Numbered from the stretch's first letter, positions 1 through 5,297 are shown. The stretch: DNA of 5,320 bases from an uncultured Thermomicrobiales bacterium (GCA_902806365.1 CADCWJ010000504.1:1-5320); one strand, 5' to 3'. The notes: generated from the sequence alone by a model not told the origin. Made by a program: numbers and translations.

Positions 1-1
1 G

Positions 2-469
2 CTGACGGCCTTCATCGACAAGACGACGGTGCTCTGGCTCGTGCTCGGTCTGGTGATCCCGTACCTGATCGCCGGCTGGTCCGGCTTTCTCTGGGGTGGG
101 CTGGTCCGGATCGCGTTCCTGAACCACGCGACGTTCGCCGTCAACTCGATCTGCCACGCCTTTGGGGCGCGACCGTTCGACACCAAGGACGAGAGCCGCA
201 ACAACTGGATCGTCGCGCTGCTGACGTTCGGCGAGGGCTGGCACAATAACCACCACGCCTTCCCGGCGATGGCCTATCACGGGATGAGCTGGCGCCAGTT
301 CGACGCGACGGCGCTGACGATCCGGTTCCTGGTCTGGCTGAAGCTGGCGAAGAACGTCAAGCTGCCGCGGCCGGAACTGGTCCAGCGACGGCTGGCCGAC
401 CCGGGTGCGGCGCCGTCGGTCGCCGCGGCAACCGCTGCGGCAGCCTCTCCGGGGCGCGCGGCCGACTAG
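2..469 (+). CDS. Acyl-CoA / fatty-acid delta-9 type desaturase, C-terminal part (5' truncated by window edge)
   Basis: The reading frame is open from the first bases of the window and ends at TAG 467-469, giving 155 residues. Visible family marks are the NSICHAFGxRPF segment, whose Asn and His correspond to metal-site residues of stearoyl-CoA desaturases, followed by DESRNN and GEGWHNNHHAFP. HNNHH (bases 242-256) is the third histidine box that helps bind the di-iron centre. Enzymes of this family are integral membrane proteins that introduce a cis double bond into acyl chains using O2 and electrons from a ferredoxin or cytochrome-type donor. The first two histidine boxes and most membrane segments lie upstream of the window. 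A hydrophobic stretch near the start (LWLVLGLVIPYLIAGW) fits the last membrane segments. The end is an Ala/Pro-rich tail of about 30 residues not typical of the core enzyme. Substrate and position specificity cannot be read from this fragment. The family call is firm. Confidence 0.93.
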   Translation: MTAFIDKTTVLWLVLGLVIPYLIAGWSGFLWGGLVRIAFLNHATFAVNSICHAFGARPFDTKDESRNNWIVALLTFGEGWHNNHHAFPAMAYHGMSWRQFDATALTIRFLVWLKLAKNVKLPRPELVQRRLADPGAAPSVAAATAAAASPGRAAD

Positions 470-502
470 GTCACGGCTACGTCAATCGAAGCTGAGTTGA
501 AA

Positions 503-533
503 CGACCCGCCGGGCAATCTGTCCGGCGGGTCG
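503..533. terminator. GC-rich hairpin between convergent genes, probable bidirectional terminator
   Basis: There is a perfect 11-bp stem, CGACCCGCCGG (503-513) with CCGGCGGGTCG (523-533), around a 9-base loop. It lies 33 bases after the desaturase stop and about 90 bases beyond the response-regulator stop on the other strand. Read on the minus strand the stem is followed by TTTC, a weak U-tract; on the plus strand no U-run follows. It probably ends the two-component operon and may also end the desaturase transcript. Confidence 0.7.
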
Positions 534-621
534 CTGCGTGTGAGGTGTGTGCCGGCCTCACGATCGCCGGTCTTCTGGGCGGCGTCGAAACTGCGGGTGC
601 CTGCTCCCGACCGTGATTTGA

Positions 622-1278
622 TCAGGCACCGAGCCCGGCCTCGCGGGCACGCACGATGGCCTCTGACCGATCGGCGACCCGGAGCTTGCCGAAGATGTTG
701 CTGACATTGTTGGCGACGGTTTTGACACTCAGGTACAGTTCGTCGGCAATCGCCGTGTTGGACCGGCCCTGTGCCATCAGGTGCAAAATGTCCCGCTCGC
801 GCTCGGTGAGCGTGGGAAATGGAGAGGGCGCCATTGGTCGAACGTGGGTGAACGAGGCAAGGAGACGGCTGGCGACGGTTGGGCTGAAGAGTGACTCGCC
901 TGCGGCGATCGCGCGAATGGCCCGCACCATGTCGTCCTCGTCGCTGTCCTTCAGGATGTATCCGCGGGCCCCCGCACGCAGGGCGGCAAACACGGAATCG
1001 TCGTCTTCGTACAGCGTGATAACCAGAATACGGACCTCGGGAATGGCGACGCTGATCTCCCGGATCGCCGCGATCCCGCCCTGGCCTGGGAGCTGGAGGT
1101 CCATCAACACCACATCCGGCCGGGTCTCGAGCACCAGTTCCACCGCCGTGAGGCCATCGGCCGCCTCGCCGGCAAGGGTGAACCGCGGCACGTTGTCGAT
1201 CATCGTGCGCAATCCCTTGCGATAGAGGGGATGGTCTTCGACGATCACGATCCTGATCGGGGTGGTATCTCCGCTCAA
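622..1278 (-). CDS. NarL/FixJ-family response regulator (REC + LuxR-type HTH)
   Basis: This is a DNA-binding response regulator of 218 residues, the usual size for the family. The receiver domain covers roughly residues 8-125, with acidic pocket Glu14/Asp15, phospho-acceptor Asp60 in MDLQLPG, Thr88 and Lys110 (ILKDS), all intact. A LuxR-type helix-turn-helix follows at about 156-212 (LTERERDIL, then the recognition region LSVKTVANNVSNIFGKL). Phosphorylation at Asp60 by the partner kinase should control dimerisation and promoter binding. I chose the TTG at 1276-1278 as start. It overlaps the kinase stop as TTGA, has a GGGAG ribosome-binding site 7 bases upstream (1286-1290), and places the first beta strand at the expected distance. 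A longer frame from a GTG at 1353 would add 25 Arg-rich residues lying inside the kinase gene, which is unlikely. It is co-transcribed with the kinase. Targets are unknown. The receiver and HTH are certain; the exact start is less so. Confidence 0.95.
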   Translation of the reverse strand: MSGDTTPIRIVIVEDHPLYRKGLRTMIDNVPRFTLAGEAADGLTAVELVLETRPDVVLMDLQLPGQGGIAAIREISVAIPEVRILVITLYEDDDSVFAALRAGARGYILKDSDEDDMVRAIRAIAAGESLFSPTVASRLLASFTHVRPMAPSPFPTLTERERDILHLMAQGRSNTAIADELYLSVKTVANNVSNIFGKLRVADRSEAIVRAREAGLGA

Positions 1279-3347
1279 CTCGGCTCTCCCGCTATCGGCA
1301 ACGCGGCGTGCACCACAGTTCCGGTCCGGCCGTCGCCTGTCGTGATCGCCCACGTGCCTCCCAGTTCCCGGGCGCGATCCCGCATCGACTGAAGGCCAAT
1401 CCCGGGCTCGACGTGAGAAACGTCAAAGCCTGCGCCGTCGTCCTCCACTGTGATCGCCAGGCTCCCGAAAACGATCTCCATGCTCACCGTCACCGCGCGC
1501 GCCCTGGCATGTCGCACGGCATTGGCGATCGCCTCGTCGACGATGCGCAACGCCGCCACCTCGACAGCCGCAGGCAAAACGGGCAGTGGCTCCTGGACCT
1601 CAAGCCGGACCTGGAGCCCTGGTTCATCTGAGTTGGAGTGACCGCCGATCCGGTCAAGCCGGGCACGGACCGCCCCAGCCAGGCCCAGCTCGTCCAGGGC
1701 CGGCGGGCGCAGGCCATGCACCAGTCGCCGGACGTCATCAATCGCGGTCTTGAGTTCATCGCGAAGTTCGATGAGGTCACGCTCGGCAGCCCCGGGGTCG
1801 CGATGGAGGCGCGACCGGATCGTGCCGGTCTGCATGGCCAGGGCGGCAAGCTGGGCGCCGAGTCCGTCGTGCAGATCGCGCCGCAGGCGACGACGCTCCT
1901 CTTCTCGCGAGGTAATGATCGCCTCCCGGGAGCGCTGGAGCTCATCGGCCAGAGTCACGGTGTGGGCCGCAATCCCGATCTGTCGAGCGAGGTCTTCCAG
2001 CAGCCGCCGATCCGCGGCGCTGAACGCATCGCCCGGCGATCGCTGGGCCACCTCCAGCGCACCAAGTGGCTGGCCCTGGTATGTGAGCGGCAGGCGCAGC
2101 GTCGACCTCGACGCGGTGCCGGTCACGGCAACCAGCTCGGGACCGCCGGCACGATCGAGGAAAATGGCCGCATAGGGCAGGCGCAGCGCTTCGGCCGTGG
2201 TTCGGACGATCTGCGGCAACAGGTCGGCCGCGCCCAGGGTGTCCTCGATCCGGTGCCCAAGCCGGGAGAGGACCGCGTAGGGATCGTCGCGCTCCCCAAA
2301 CGCGAACCGGTCGACCGTGCGCTGCACCCGGGCCCGCAACGGCTGAAAGGCGACGGCCACCAGCCCGGTCGCCAGGAGCGAGAGGATTAGATTGCGCTCG
2401 GTATCGAGCCGCCGGCCGATGCCGACGACAATTCCGATGTAGGTACCGATCACGACCCCGGTCATCGCCAGCCAGGTGAGGGTTCGGCTGAGGATGACGT
2501 CAATATCGAAGAGGCGATGGAAGAGAATCGAGGCGCCGATCGTAAGGAACGGGGCGTGAAACCCGATCTGGACAAGGATCATGAACCCGAACAGGAAGGC
2601 GATGCCCGTCGGACTGCTGTCGATATTGCGCATCATCGCGTCTCCCGCAAAGAAGGCGGGCAGGCCGATGACGAAGCCGAGCACGGCCCATCGCGTCTGC
2701 CGGCGCTGTTCCGGAGTAGACACGCGGCGATAACGGTAGATGGGAGCGCCAACAAGAATGGACACCAGCAGGAAGGTGGTGGCGACCTCGAACACCACGG
2801 AGTCCATGAACCCGGTCATGTCCCAAAGCAGCACAAACGAGACGGCGAGATAGAGCGCGACCACGCCGGTCCAGCGCGGGACGAACCGACCGTCCGGGAA
2901 GACAAGGGGAAGGATCAACAGCCCGCTCACGGCGATGATCGTCAGCGCAAGGATGAGTGCACGAAGCACGGGCCGGCCGGGATTGGTCTCGGGGATGCCC
3001 GACGCGTAGATTGCGGTGGCGGTCGCCAACATGACGATGGCGAGACAGGTTGAAAAGCCCGCCGGTTGGCCCCGTTTCACCAACAGGAAGCCCATCGCCA
3101 CGTAGATGATGTTTGTTATCACGCCGATGACAATCCAGTACCAGGCCAGGTGCGTCGGGTTCAGGTGCAACGCATCCAGCGCACGCCTGAGGTCGTCCCG
3201 GTCCGCGACAGGGATGTCCTTCAGATTTACGGCCGCGTCGTAGCTCGGGGGGAACGCAACGGCATTGACGCCGATTACCAGGCCCAGCACCAGCAGCCAG
3301 GTTGCGAGGTAGGGGAGACGTTCACGGGGGACGGCGAGGAACCGCAT
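1275..3347 (-). CDS. Membrane-bound sensor histidine kinase (multi-TM, GAF-like, HisKA_3, HATPase_c)
   Basis: This is a complete 690-residue sensor kinase of the NarX/DesK/LiaS type. About ten hydrophobic segments lie near residues 13-32, 69-90, 99-117, 129-150, 161-178, 185-202, 219-237, 248-270, 290-310 and 320-335. A short external stretch follows the first one, and a PDGRF motif follows the fourth. A conserved linker (HRLFDIDVILSRTL to FQPLRARVQRTVDRFAFG) leads to a GAF-like domain at about 375-465. A charged helix (REEERRRLRRDLHDGLG) then carries phospho-acceptor His493. The ATPase domain spans about 595-688, with N-box Asn609 (DEAIANAVRHA), G1 box DDGAGF (636-641) and G2 box GIGL (649-652). 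It should autophosphorylate and pass phosphate to the adjacent regulator, whose start overlaps its stop. The ATG at 3347 is chosen because GGAGG sits 6 bases upstream; the longer frame to 3533 adds 62 residues without family character. The ligand is unknown. Confidence 0.95.
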   Translation of the reverse strand: MRFLAVPRERLPYLATWLLVLGLVIGVNAVAFPPSYDAAVNLKDIPVADRDDLRRALDALHLNPTHLAWYWIVIGVITNIIYVAMGFLLVKRGQPAGFSTCLAIVMLATATAIYASGIPETNPGRPVLRALILALTIIAVSGLLILPLVFPDGRFVPRWTGVVALYLAVSFVLLWDMTGFMDSVVFEVATTFLLVSILVGAPIYRYRRVSTPEQRRQTRWAVLGFVIGLPAFFAGDAMMRNIDSSPTGIAFLFGFMILVQIGFHAPFLTIGASILFHRLFDIDVILSRTLTWLAMTGVVIGTYIGIVVGIGRRLDTERNLILSLLATGLVAVAFQPLRARVQRTVDRFAFGERDDPYAVLSRLGHRIEDTLGAADLLPQIVRTTAEALRLPYAAIFLDRAGGPELVAVTGTASRSTLRLPLTYQGQPLGALEVAQRSPGDAFSAADRRLLEDLARQIGIAAHTVTLADELQRSREAIITSREEERRRLRRDLHDGLGAQLAALAMQTGTIRSRLHRDPGAAERDLIELRDELKTAIDDVRRLVHGLRPPALDELGLAGAVRARLDRIGGHSNSDEPGLQVRLEVQEPLPVLPAAVEVAALRIVDEAIANAVRHARARAVTVSMEIVFGSLAITVEDDGAGFDVSHVEPGIGLQSMRDRARELGGTWAITTGDGRTGTVVHAALPIAGEPS
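1286..1290 (-). promoter_or_regulatory. Ribosome-binding site that supports the TTG start of the response regulator
   Basis: GGGAG on the minus strand lies inside the last codons of the kinase gene, 7 bases before the TTG at 1276-1278. Together with the TTGA stop/start overlap it argues for translational coupling of kinase and regulator. Confidence 0.6.
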
Positions 3348-3364
3348 GGAGGTCCTCCAGGAGG
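3348..3364 (-). promoter_or_regulatory. Ribosome-binding site of the kinase gene within alternating GGAGG/CCTCC repeats
   Basis: On the minus strand GGAGG (plus-strand 3354-3358) lies 6 bases upstream of the kinase ATG and is a strong Shine-Dalgarno match. It is flanked on both sides by its complement CCTCC (3348-3352 and 3360-3364), each one base away. The flanks are too close for a simple hairpin. They could still pair with the site in another molecule or in a shifted register and affect translation. Confidence 0.6.
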
Positions 3365-3583
3365 ATGCCGGCGCAAACCAGGATAGGCCTGGCGTCAATA
3401 ACGAGAGTTGTCTCAAGGTCCCCAGGGGCCACGTGTGGTCGAAGAATACATACATCCCGGCCTCAGGGCAGGGAAAGCCGGTGCCGAAGGGCAGGATGCA
3501 GGCTGCGCGGTAGCGCCAAGGCGCCGGCTGCATGCGTCAGCACAAGACTAGCCACACCCAGTTCCCGGGTGACAGGGAGCACG

Positions 3584-3601
3584 TTCCCGTCCCTTCGGGA
3601 A
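3584..3601. repeat. Inverted repeat TTCCCG-N6-CGGGAA upstream of the kinase gene
   Basis: This is a perfect 6-bp symmetric element with a 6-base centre. It lies about 240 bases upstream of the kinase start, and a further TTCCCGGG sits near 3562. It could be a dimer-binding operator or a small hairpin. The short arms in GC-rich DNA keep confidence low. Confidence 0.35.
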
Positions 3602-3691
3602 ATCCCGTTCCTGAAGGACCGGCTCCGGTAGCTCGCGTGGCGCGGAGGGATGGATGTGGTGAACGGCGCACCACATCAGCGGCGCTACCGG

Positions 3692-3985
3692 TCAGTCAAG
3701 AGCCCTTGTGCGTCCCGGTACGGGCATACGTTCATCCCGGTGACGAAACATGAAAAGTTCCTCGGCGAGATGCCCGGCAGCTTCGTTGGAGCGGTCCGCC
3801 AGCGCCGACGCGGTTGACCGGTCGGCCAGAAGAGATCGAACGCACAGGACGCGCAGAGCGACCACGGCCCGGCTCATGGCCTGGTTGAAGACGACGACGT
3901 GCTCGGCCCTGGACGGTTCAGGTGCAGTCGGGATGACGACTTCCGGGCGCAGGGGGTCACGACGAGGGCGCGCTGCAATTGGCAC
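3692..3985 (-). CDS. Possible small hypothetical protein (doubtful)
   Basis: A 97-codon minus-strand frame begins at GTG 3983-3985 and ends at TGA 3692-3694 in the otherwise empty divergent region. The central part reads like a soluble helical segment (EHVVVFNQAMSRAVVALRVL, then LAEELFMFRHRDE), and third codon positions are moderately GC-rich. Against it, I recognise no family, and the GGGAGG that could serve as a ribosome-binding site directly abuts the GTG with no spacing. A similarly sized frame also overlaps it on the other strand. It could be a remnant of a gene, a real small protein read towards the kinase, or chance. I favour chance or a remnant. Confidence 0.2.
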   Translation of the reverse strand: MPIAARPRRDPLRPEVVIPTAPEPSRAEHVVVFNQAMSRAVVALRVLCVRSLLADRSTASALADRSNEAAGHLAEELFMFRHRDERMPVPGRTRALD

Positions 3986-3986
3986 C

Positions 3987-4002
3987 TCCCGGTGTGCCGG
4001 GA
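3987..4002. repeat. Perfect palindrome TCCCGG-TGTG-CCGGGA, possible operator
   Basis: Two perfect 6-bp arms surround a 4-base centre. The element ends about 40 bases before the -35 of the proposed promoter of the secreted-protein gene, a usual place for an activator site. Its right half lies within GTGCCGGGAA (3994-4003), which recurs at 4038-4047 over that -35 element. It could instead fold as a short hairpin. Function is inferred only from position and symmetry. Confidence 0.4.
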
Positions 4003-4042
4003 AGATAGCTCCCTGTCAATCAGGATTCCGATCTCTCGTGCC

Positions 4043-4070
4043 GGGAATCACTCACATCTAACCTCGTCGT
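4043..4070 (+). promoter_or_regulatory. Possible ECF-sigma-type promoter of the secreted-protein gene
   Basis: GGGAAT (4043-4048) and CGTCGT (4065-4070) are separated by 16 bases. This resembles the GGAAC / CGTC pattern and spacing of many ECF sigma factor promoters. A transcript starting near 4076 would have a leader of about 30 bases, and a good GGGAGG ribosome-binding site (4093-4098) lies 7 bases before the ATG. No plausible sigma-A promoter is seen at a better place. No sigma factor gene lies in the window. Confidence 0.35.
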
Positions 4071-4105
4071 ATTGGCACGTTCGCGTATTTACGGGAGGAA
4101 ACGAT

Positions 4106-4627
4106 ATGCGCCGAATCACCGTGTGCTTGCTGTCGGTCGTCATGGTGCTCGGGACCATCCTGCTCAGTGGGGGCCTGACCGCCACCGCTCAGGAGGCCAC
4201 GCCGCCGGCCGAGGAAGAGGGACTGGAAGGCATCTCGTTCACGTTCCTGGGGGGCGGTGAGACCGACACCCTGCCGACCGCCCCGGCCGGGATCTATCTT
4301 GTGCGCATCGATCTGGCACCTGGGGCCGTCCTTCCCTCCGATCCGAGCGATCTGTCGCTTTCGGTCTTCACCGTCGAGACCGGCGTAATTACGGTGACGG
4401 TCGACGCCCCGCTGACGGTCCTCCATCTTCCTGCCAACGCCGAGCCGGGTCCCGACGACTTCGAACAGGTTGCGGCTGGCGAGGAGTTCACCATGGAAGC
4501 TGGAGACTCGACGCTCTTCCCGGCGAACATCGGTGGCGAGATCCGCAACGACGGCGAGGAGGATGCCGTCATGGTCGGGACGATGATCGAGTCGATCGAC
4601 GAGCGTCAGGCGACCCCGCAGGACTAA
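4106..4627 (+). CDS. Secreted acidic protein, probable cupin-fold without metal-binding histidines
   Basis: A 173-residue protein starts at ATG 4106 with GGGAGG 7 bases upstream. Residues 1-28 are a classical Sec signal peptide: Arg-Arg, a hydrophobic core to about residue 20, and an Ala-Thr-Ala cleavage site before Gln29. A short Glu/Pro-rich linker follows. Residues about 62-162 look like the beta-strand pattern of a single cupin barrel (VRIDLAPGAVLP, VFTVETGVITVTVDAP, then GEEFTMEAGDSTLFPANIGG). The His positions of both cupin metal motifs are replaced, and the mature part has only one His (residue 107). The whole protein has no lysine and its mature part has about 29 Asp/Glu against 3 Arg, so it is strongly acidic. 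It is probably exported and does not bind metal in the usual cupin way. The longer in-frame extension upstream to 3899 has no ribosome-binding site and would bury the signal peptide. Function is unknown; the cupin call is by pattern only. Confidence 0.8.
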   Translation: MRRITVCLLSVVMVLGTILLSGGLTATAQEATPPAEEEGLEGISFTFLGGGETDTLPTAPAGIYLVRIDLAPGAVLPSDPSDLSLSVFTVETGVITVTVDAPLTVLHLPANAEPGPDDFEQVAAGEEFTMEAGDSTLFPANIGGEIRNDGEEDAVMVGTMIESIDERQATPQD

Positions 4628-4640
4628 GCCGGCACGACTG

Positions 4641-4692
4641 TGCAACGCGGCGGCTTCTGCCTGTTCCGACCGGGCCAGCAGGCCGCGTTGCA
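4641..4692 (+). terminator. Long hairpin after the secreted-protein gene, possible terminator
   Basis: TGCAACGCGGC (4641-4651) pairs perfectly with GCCGCGTTGCA (4682-4692). After a 5-base bulge, CTGC (4657-4660) can also pair with GCAG (4678-4681), making a 15-bp stem-loop. It starts 13 bases after the stop codon of the secreted-protein gene, as terminators do, but only TT follows rather than a U-run. The same bases encode part of the monoamine oxidase remnant, so the structure could be partly accidental. Confidence 0.45.
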
Positions 4693-4758
4693 TTCCCGCG
4701 TCGTGGCACTCGAAGGCCCGGTTCACTTTGCCGGCGAGCATGGTTCGCTCCGGCACAT

Positions 4759-4798
4759 GTGGATCGAATGGGCCCTCCGGGCTGCCGCCGGGATCCAC
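4759..4798. repeat. Inverted repeat GTGGATC / GATCCAC in the leader of the small cupin gene
   Basis: Seven-base arms at 4759-4765 and 4792-4798 enclose 26 bases, inside which GCCC-TCC-GGGC (4772-4782) can form a small inner stem. It lies about 100 bases before the cupin start, inside the oxidase remnant. It may fold in RNA or be chance symmetry. Confidence 0.3.
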
Positions 4799-4885
4799 GC
4801 CCGATCCCAATCCGAAGCCTGAGCCAGGATCCCGCGGGGCTAGGACACTGACCGACCAATCGCACACCATCACACAACGTTGGAC

Positions 4886-4890
4886 AGGAG
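4886..4890 (+). promoter_or_regulatory. Ribosome-binding site that fixes the start of the small cupin gene
   Basis: AGGAG lies 5 bases before the ATG at 4896. The open frame continues upstream to 4728, but this site and the family length favour the ATG. I could not find a convincing promoter in the 70 bases before it. Confidence 0.7.
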
Positions 4891-4895
4891 ACCGT

Positions 4896-5288
4896 ATGGA
4901 CACCATCAATGGCGCGATTATCATCACTGCTCATCCTGGAGGGCCCGTTGCCGAAATTGCTCGCGGGCCGATCACCCTGGGCGCGAACCACACTGCCGAT
5001 GCCTATGTGGCTCTGGTGGGTGTGGTTCCCACTGACACGCCGGTTCCACCGCTCCACCAGCACCCTTACACCGACGGGGGGTTCTACATTGCTGAGGGCG
5101 AGATCACGTTTCAGATTGGTGACCGGGAGGTGATCGCTGGGCCTGGCACTTTCGTATATATCCCACGGGGCACGGTGCACACCGCCCGCATGTCGGGGAA
5201 GGTGCCGATGCGAGGCATGCTGATCCTGTCGCCAGGGAATGCCGAGCATGTGTTCGTGCCCGTCGAGGCGGAGCCCGAGGGCAGTTAG
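4896..5288 (+). CDS. Small single-domain cupin protein with HxH motif
   Basis: This 130-residue cytoplasmic protein has no signal peptide. It is a single conserved beta-barrel of the cupin_2 type. Motif 1 is PPLHQHPYTDGGFYIAEGE (His54, His56) and motif 2 is GPGTFVYIPRGTVH (His95), separated by the usual strand pair ITFQIGDREVIAG. These three His are the usual metal ligands. The glutamate that normally completes motif 1 (as in HxHxxxDEAFY) appears to be Gly61, with Asp60 next to it, so metal binding may be altered or use Asp60. The residue usually Asn after motif 2 is Met99. Such proteins include dioxygenases, isomerases and sugar or small-molecule binders, so no reaction can be assigned. The chosen ATG has AGGAG 5 bases upstream. 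It follows the oxidase remnant by 73 bases and appears to be a separate unit from the secreted protein. The cupin family is certain; the role is unknown. Confidence 0.92.
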   Translation: MDTINGAIIITAHPGGPVAEIARGPITLGANHTADAYVALVGVVPTDTPVPPLHQHPYTDGGFYIAEGEITFQIGDREVIAGPGTFVYIPRGTVHTARMSGKVPMRGMLILSPGNAEHVFVPVEAEPEGS

Positions 5289-5297
5289 CGCGAAAAA

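Larger units (their letters stand above)
3348..4105. other. Long divergent intergenic region, mostly non-coding, rich in CCCG/CGGG inverted repeats
   Basis: About 760 bases separate the kinase start from the secreted-protein start. I see no recognisable gene, tRNA or insertion sequence. Short symmetric elements are present: CCAGG-N5-CCTGG (3378-3392), TTCCCG-N6-CGGGAA (3584-3601), CCCG-GTA-CGGG (near 3714-3724) and TCCCGG-TGTG-CCGGGA (3987-4002). The promoter of the kinase operon must lie here or in its left part. An AT-rich patch near 3445-3455 (minus-strand TATGTATTCT) could be a -10 element, but I see no convincing -35 partner. A 97-codon minus-strand frame in the right half is listed separately. 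Confidence 0.6.
4640..4822 (+). pseudogene. Remnant of a flavin monoamine oxidase, C-terminal end only
   Basis: This 60-codon stretch reads RGGFCLFRPGQQAALH, then EGPVHFAGEHGSLRHMWIE, then RAAAGIHA, and ends at TGA 4820-4822. It follows the end of bacterial flavin-containing monoamine oxidases, where a G(A/G)(Y/F)xxFxPGQQ segment leads to the FAD-contacting (I/V)HFAGEHTS motif, AWIQGAIESG and a final RAAxxIH helix. Intact enzymes are FAD-dependent, about 450-500 residues long, and oxidise amines to imines. Here everything before the PGQQ region is missing. The conserved GA(I/L)ESGLRAA is reduced to WALRAA, a Gly-to-Trp change with about four residues lost. The frame begins just after the TAA of the preceding gene and is in the same frame as it. 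There is no ribosome-binding site or sensible start. I regard it as a non-functional fragment left by deletion or rearrangement. The family match is by remembered motifs. Confidence 0.7.

Noticed and set aside
1279..1353. A 25-residue N-terminal extension of the response regulator from GTG 1353
   Set aside because: It is Arg-rich, lies wholly within the kinase ATPase coding region, and receiver domains normally begin within about 10 residues of the start.
1638..2390. A 250-codon plus-strand open frame
   Set aside because: It is antisense to the GAF and HisKA_3 coding part of the kinase and shows no domain signature.
3348..3533. A 62-residue N-terminal extension of the kinase
   Set aside because: The ATG at 3347 has a well-spaced GGAGG and begins just before the first membrane segment; the extension has no family resemblance and no ribosome-binding site.
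3540..3720. A possible tRNA or structured RNA near the GTTCCCGGG and GTTCCCG repeats
   Set aside because: I could not form an acceptor stem or a complete cloverleaf; the T-arm-like words are only short GC-rich repeats.
3899..4105. An in-frame upstream extension of the secreted protein
   Set aside because: It would place the signal peptide inside the protein, and the ATG at 4106 has a strong ribosome-binding site.
4058..4927. A 289-codon minus-strand open frame
   Set aside because: It lies antisense to the secreted-protein gene, which has a signal peptide and a ribosome-binding site. Its translation is Arg/Gly/Asp-rich with no family character, as expected of a shadow in GC-rich DNA.
4569..5249. 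A 226-codon minus-strand open frame opposite the small cupin gene
   Set aside because: The plus strand holds a clear cupin; the minus-strand translation is low-complexity Arg/Pro/Ser-rich.
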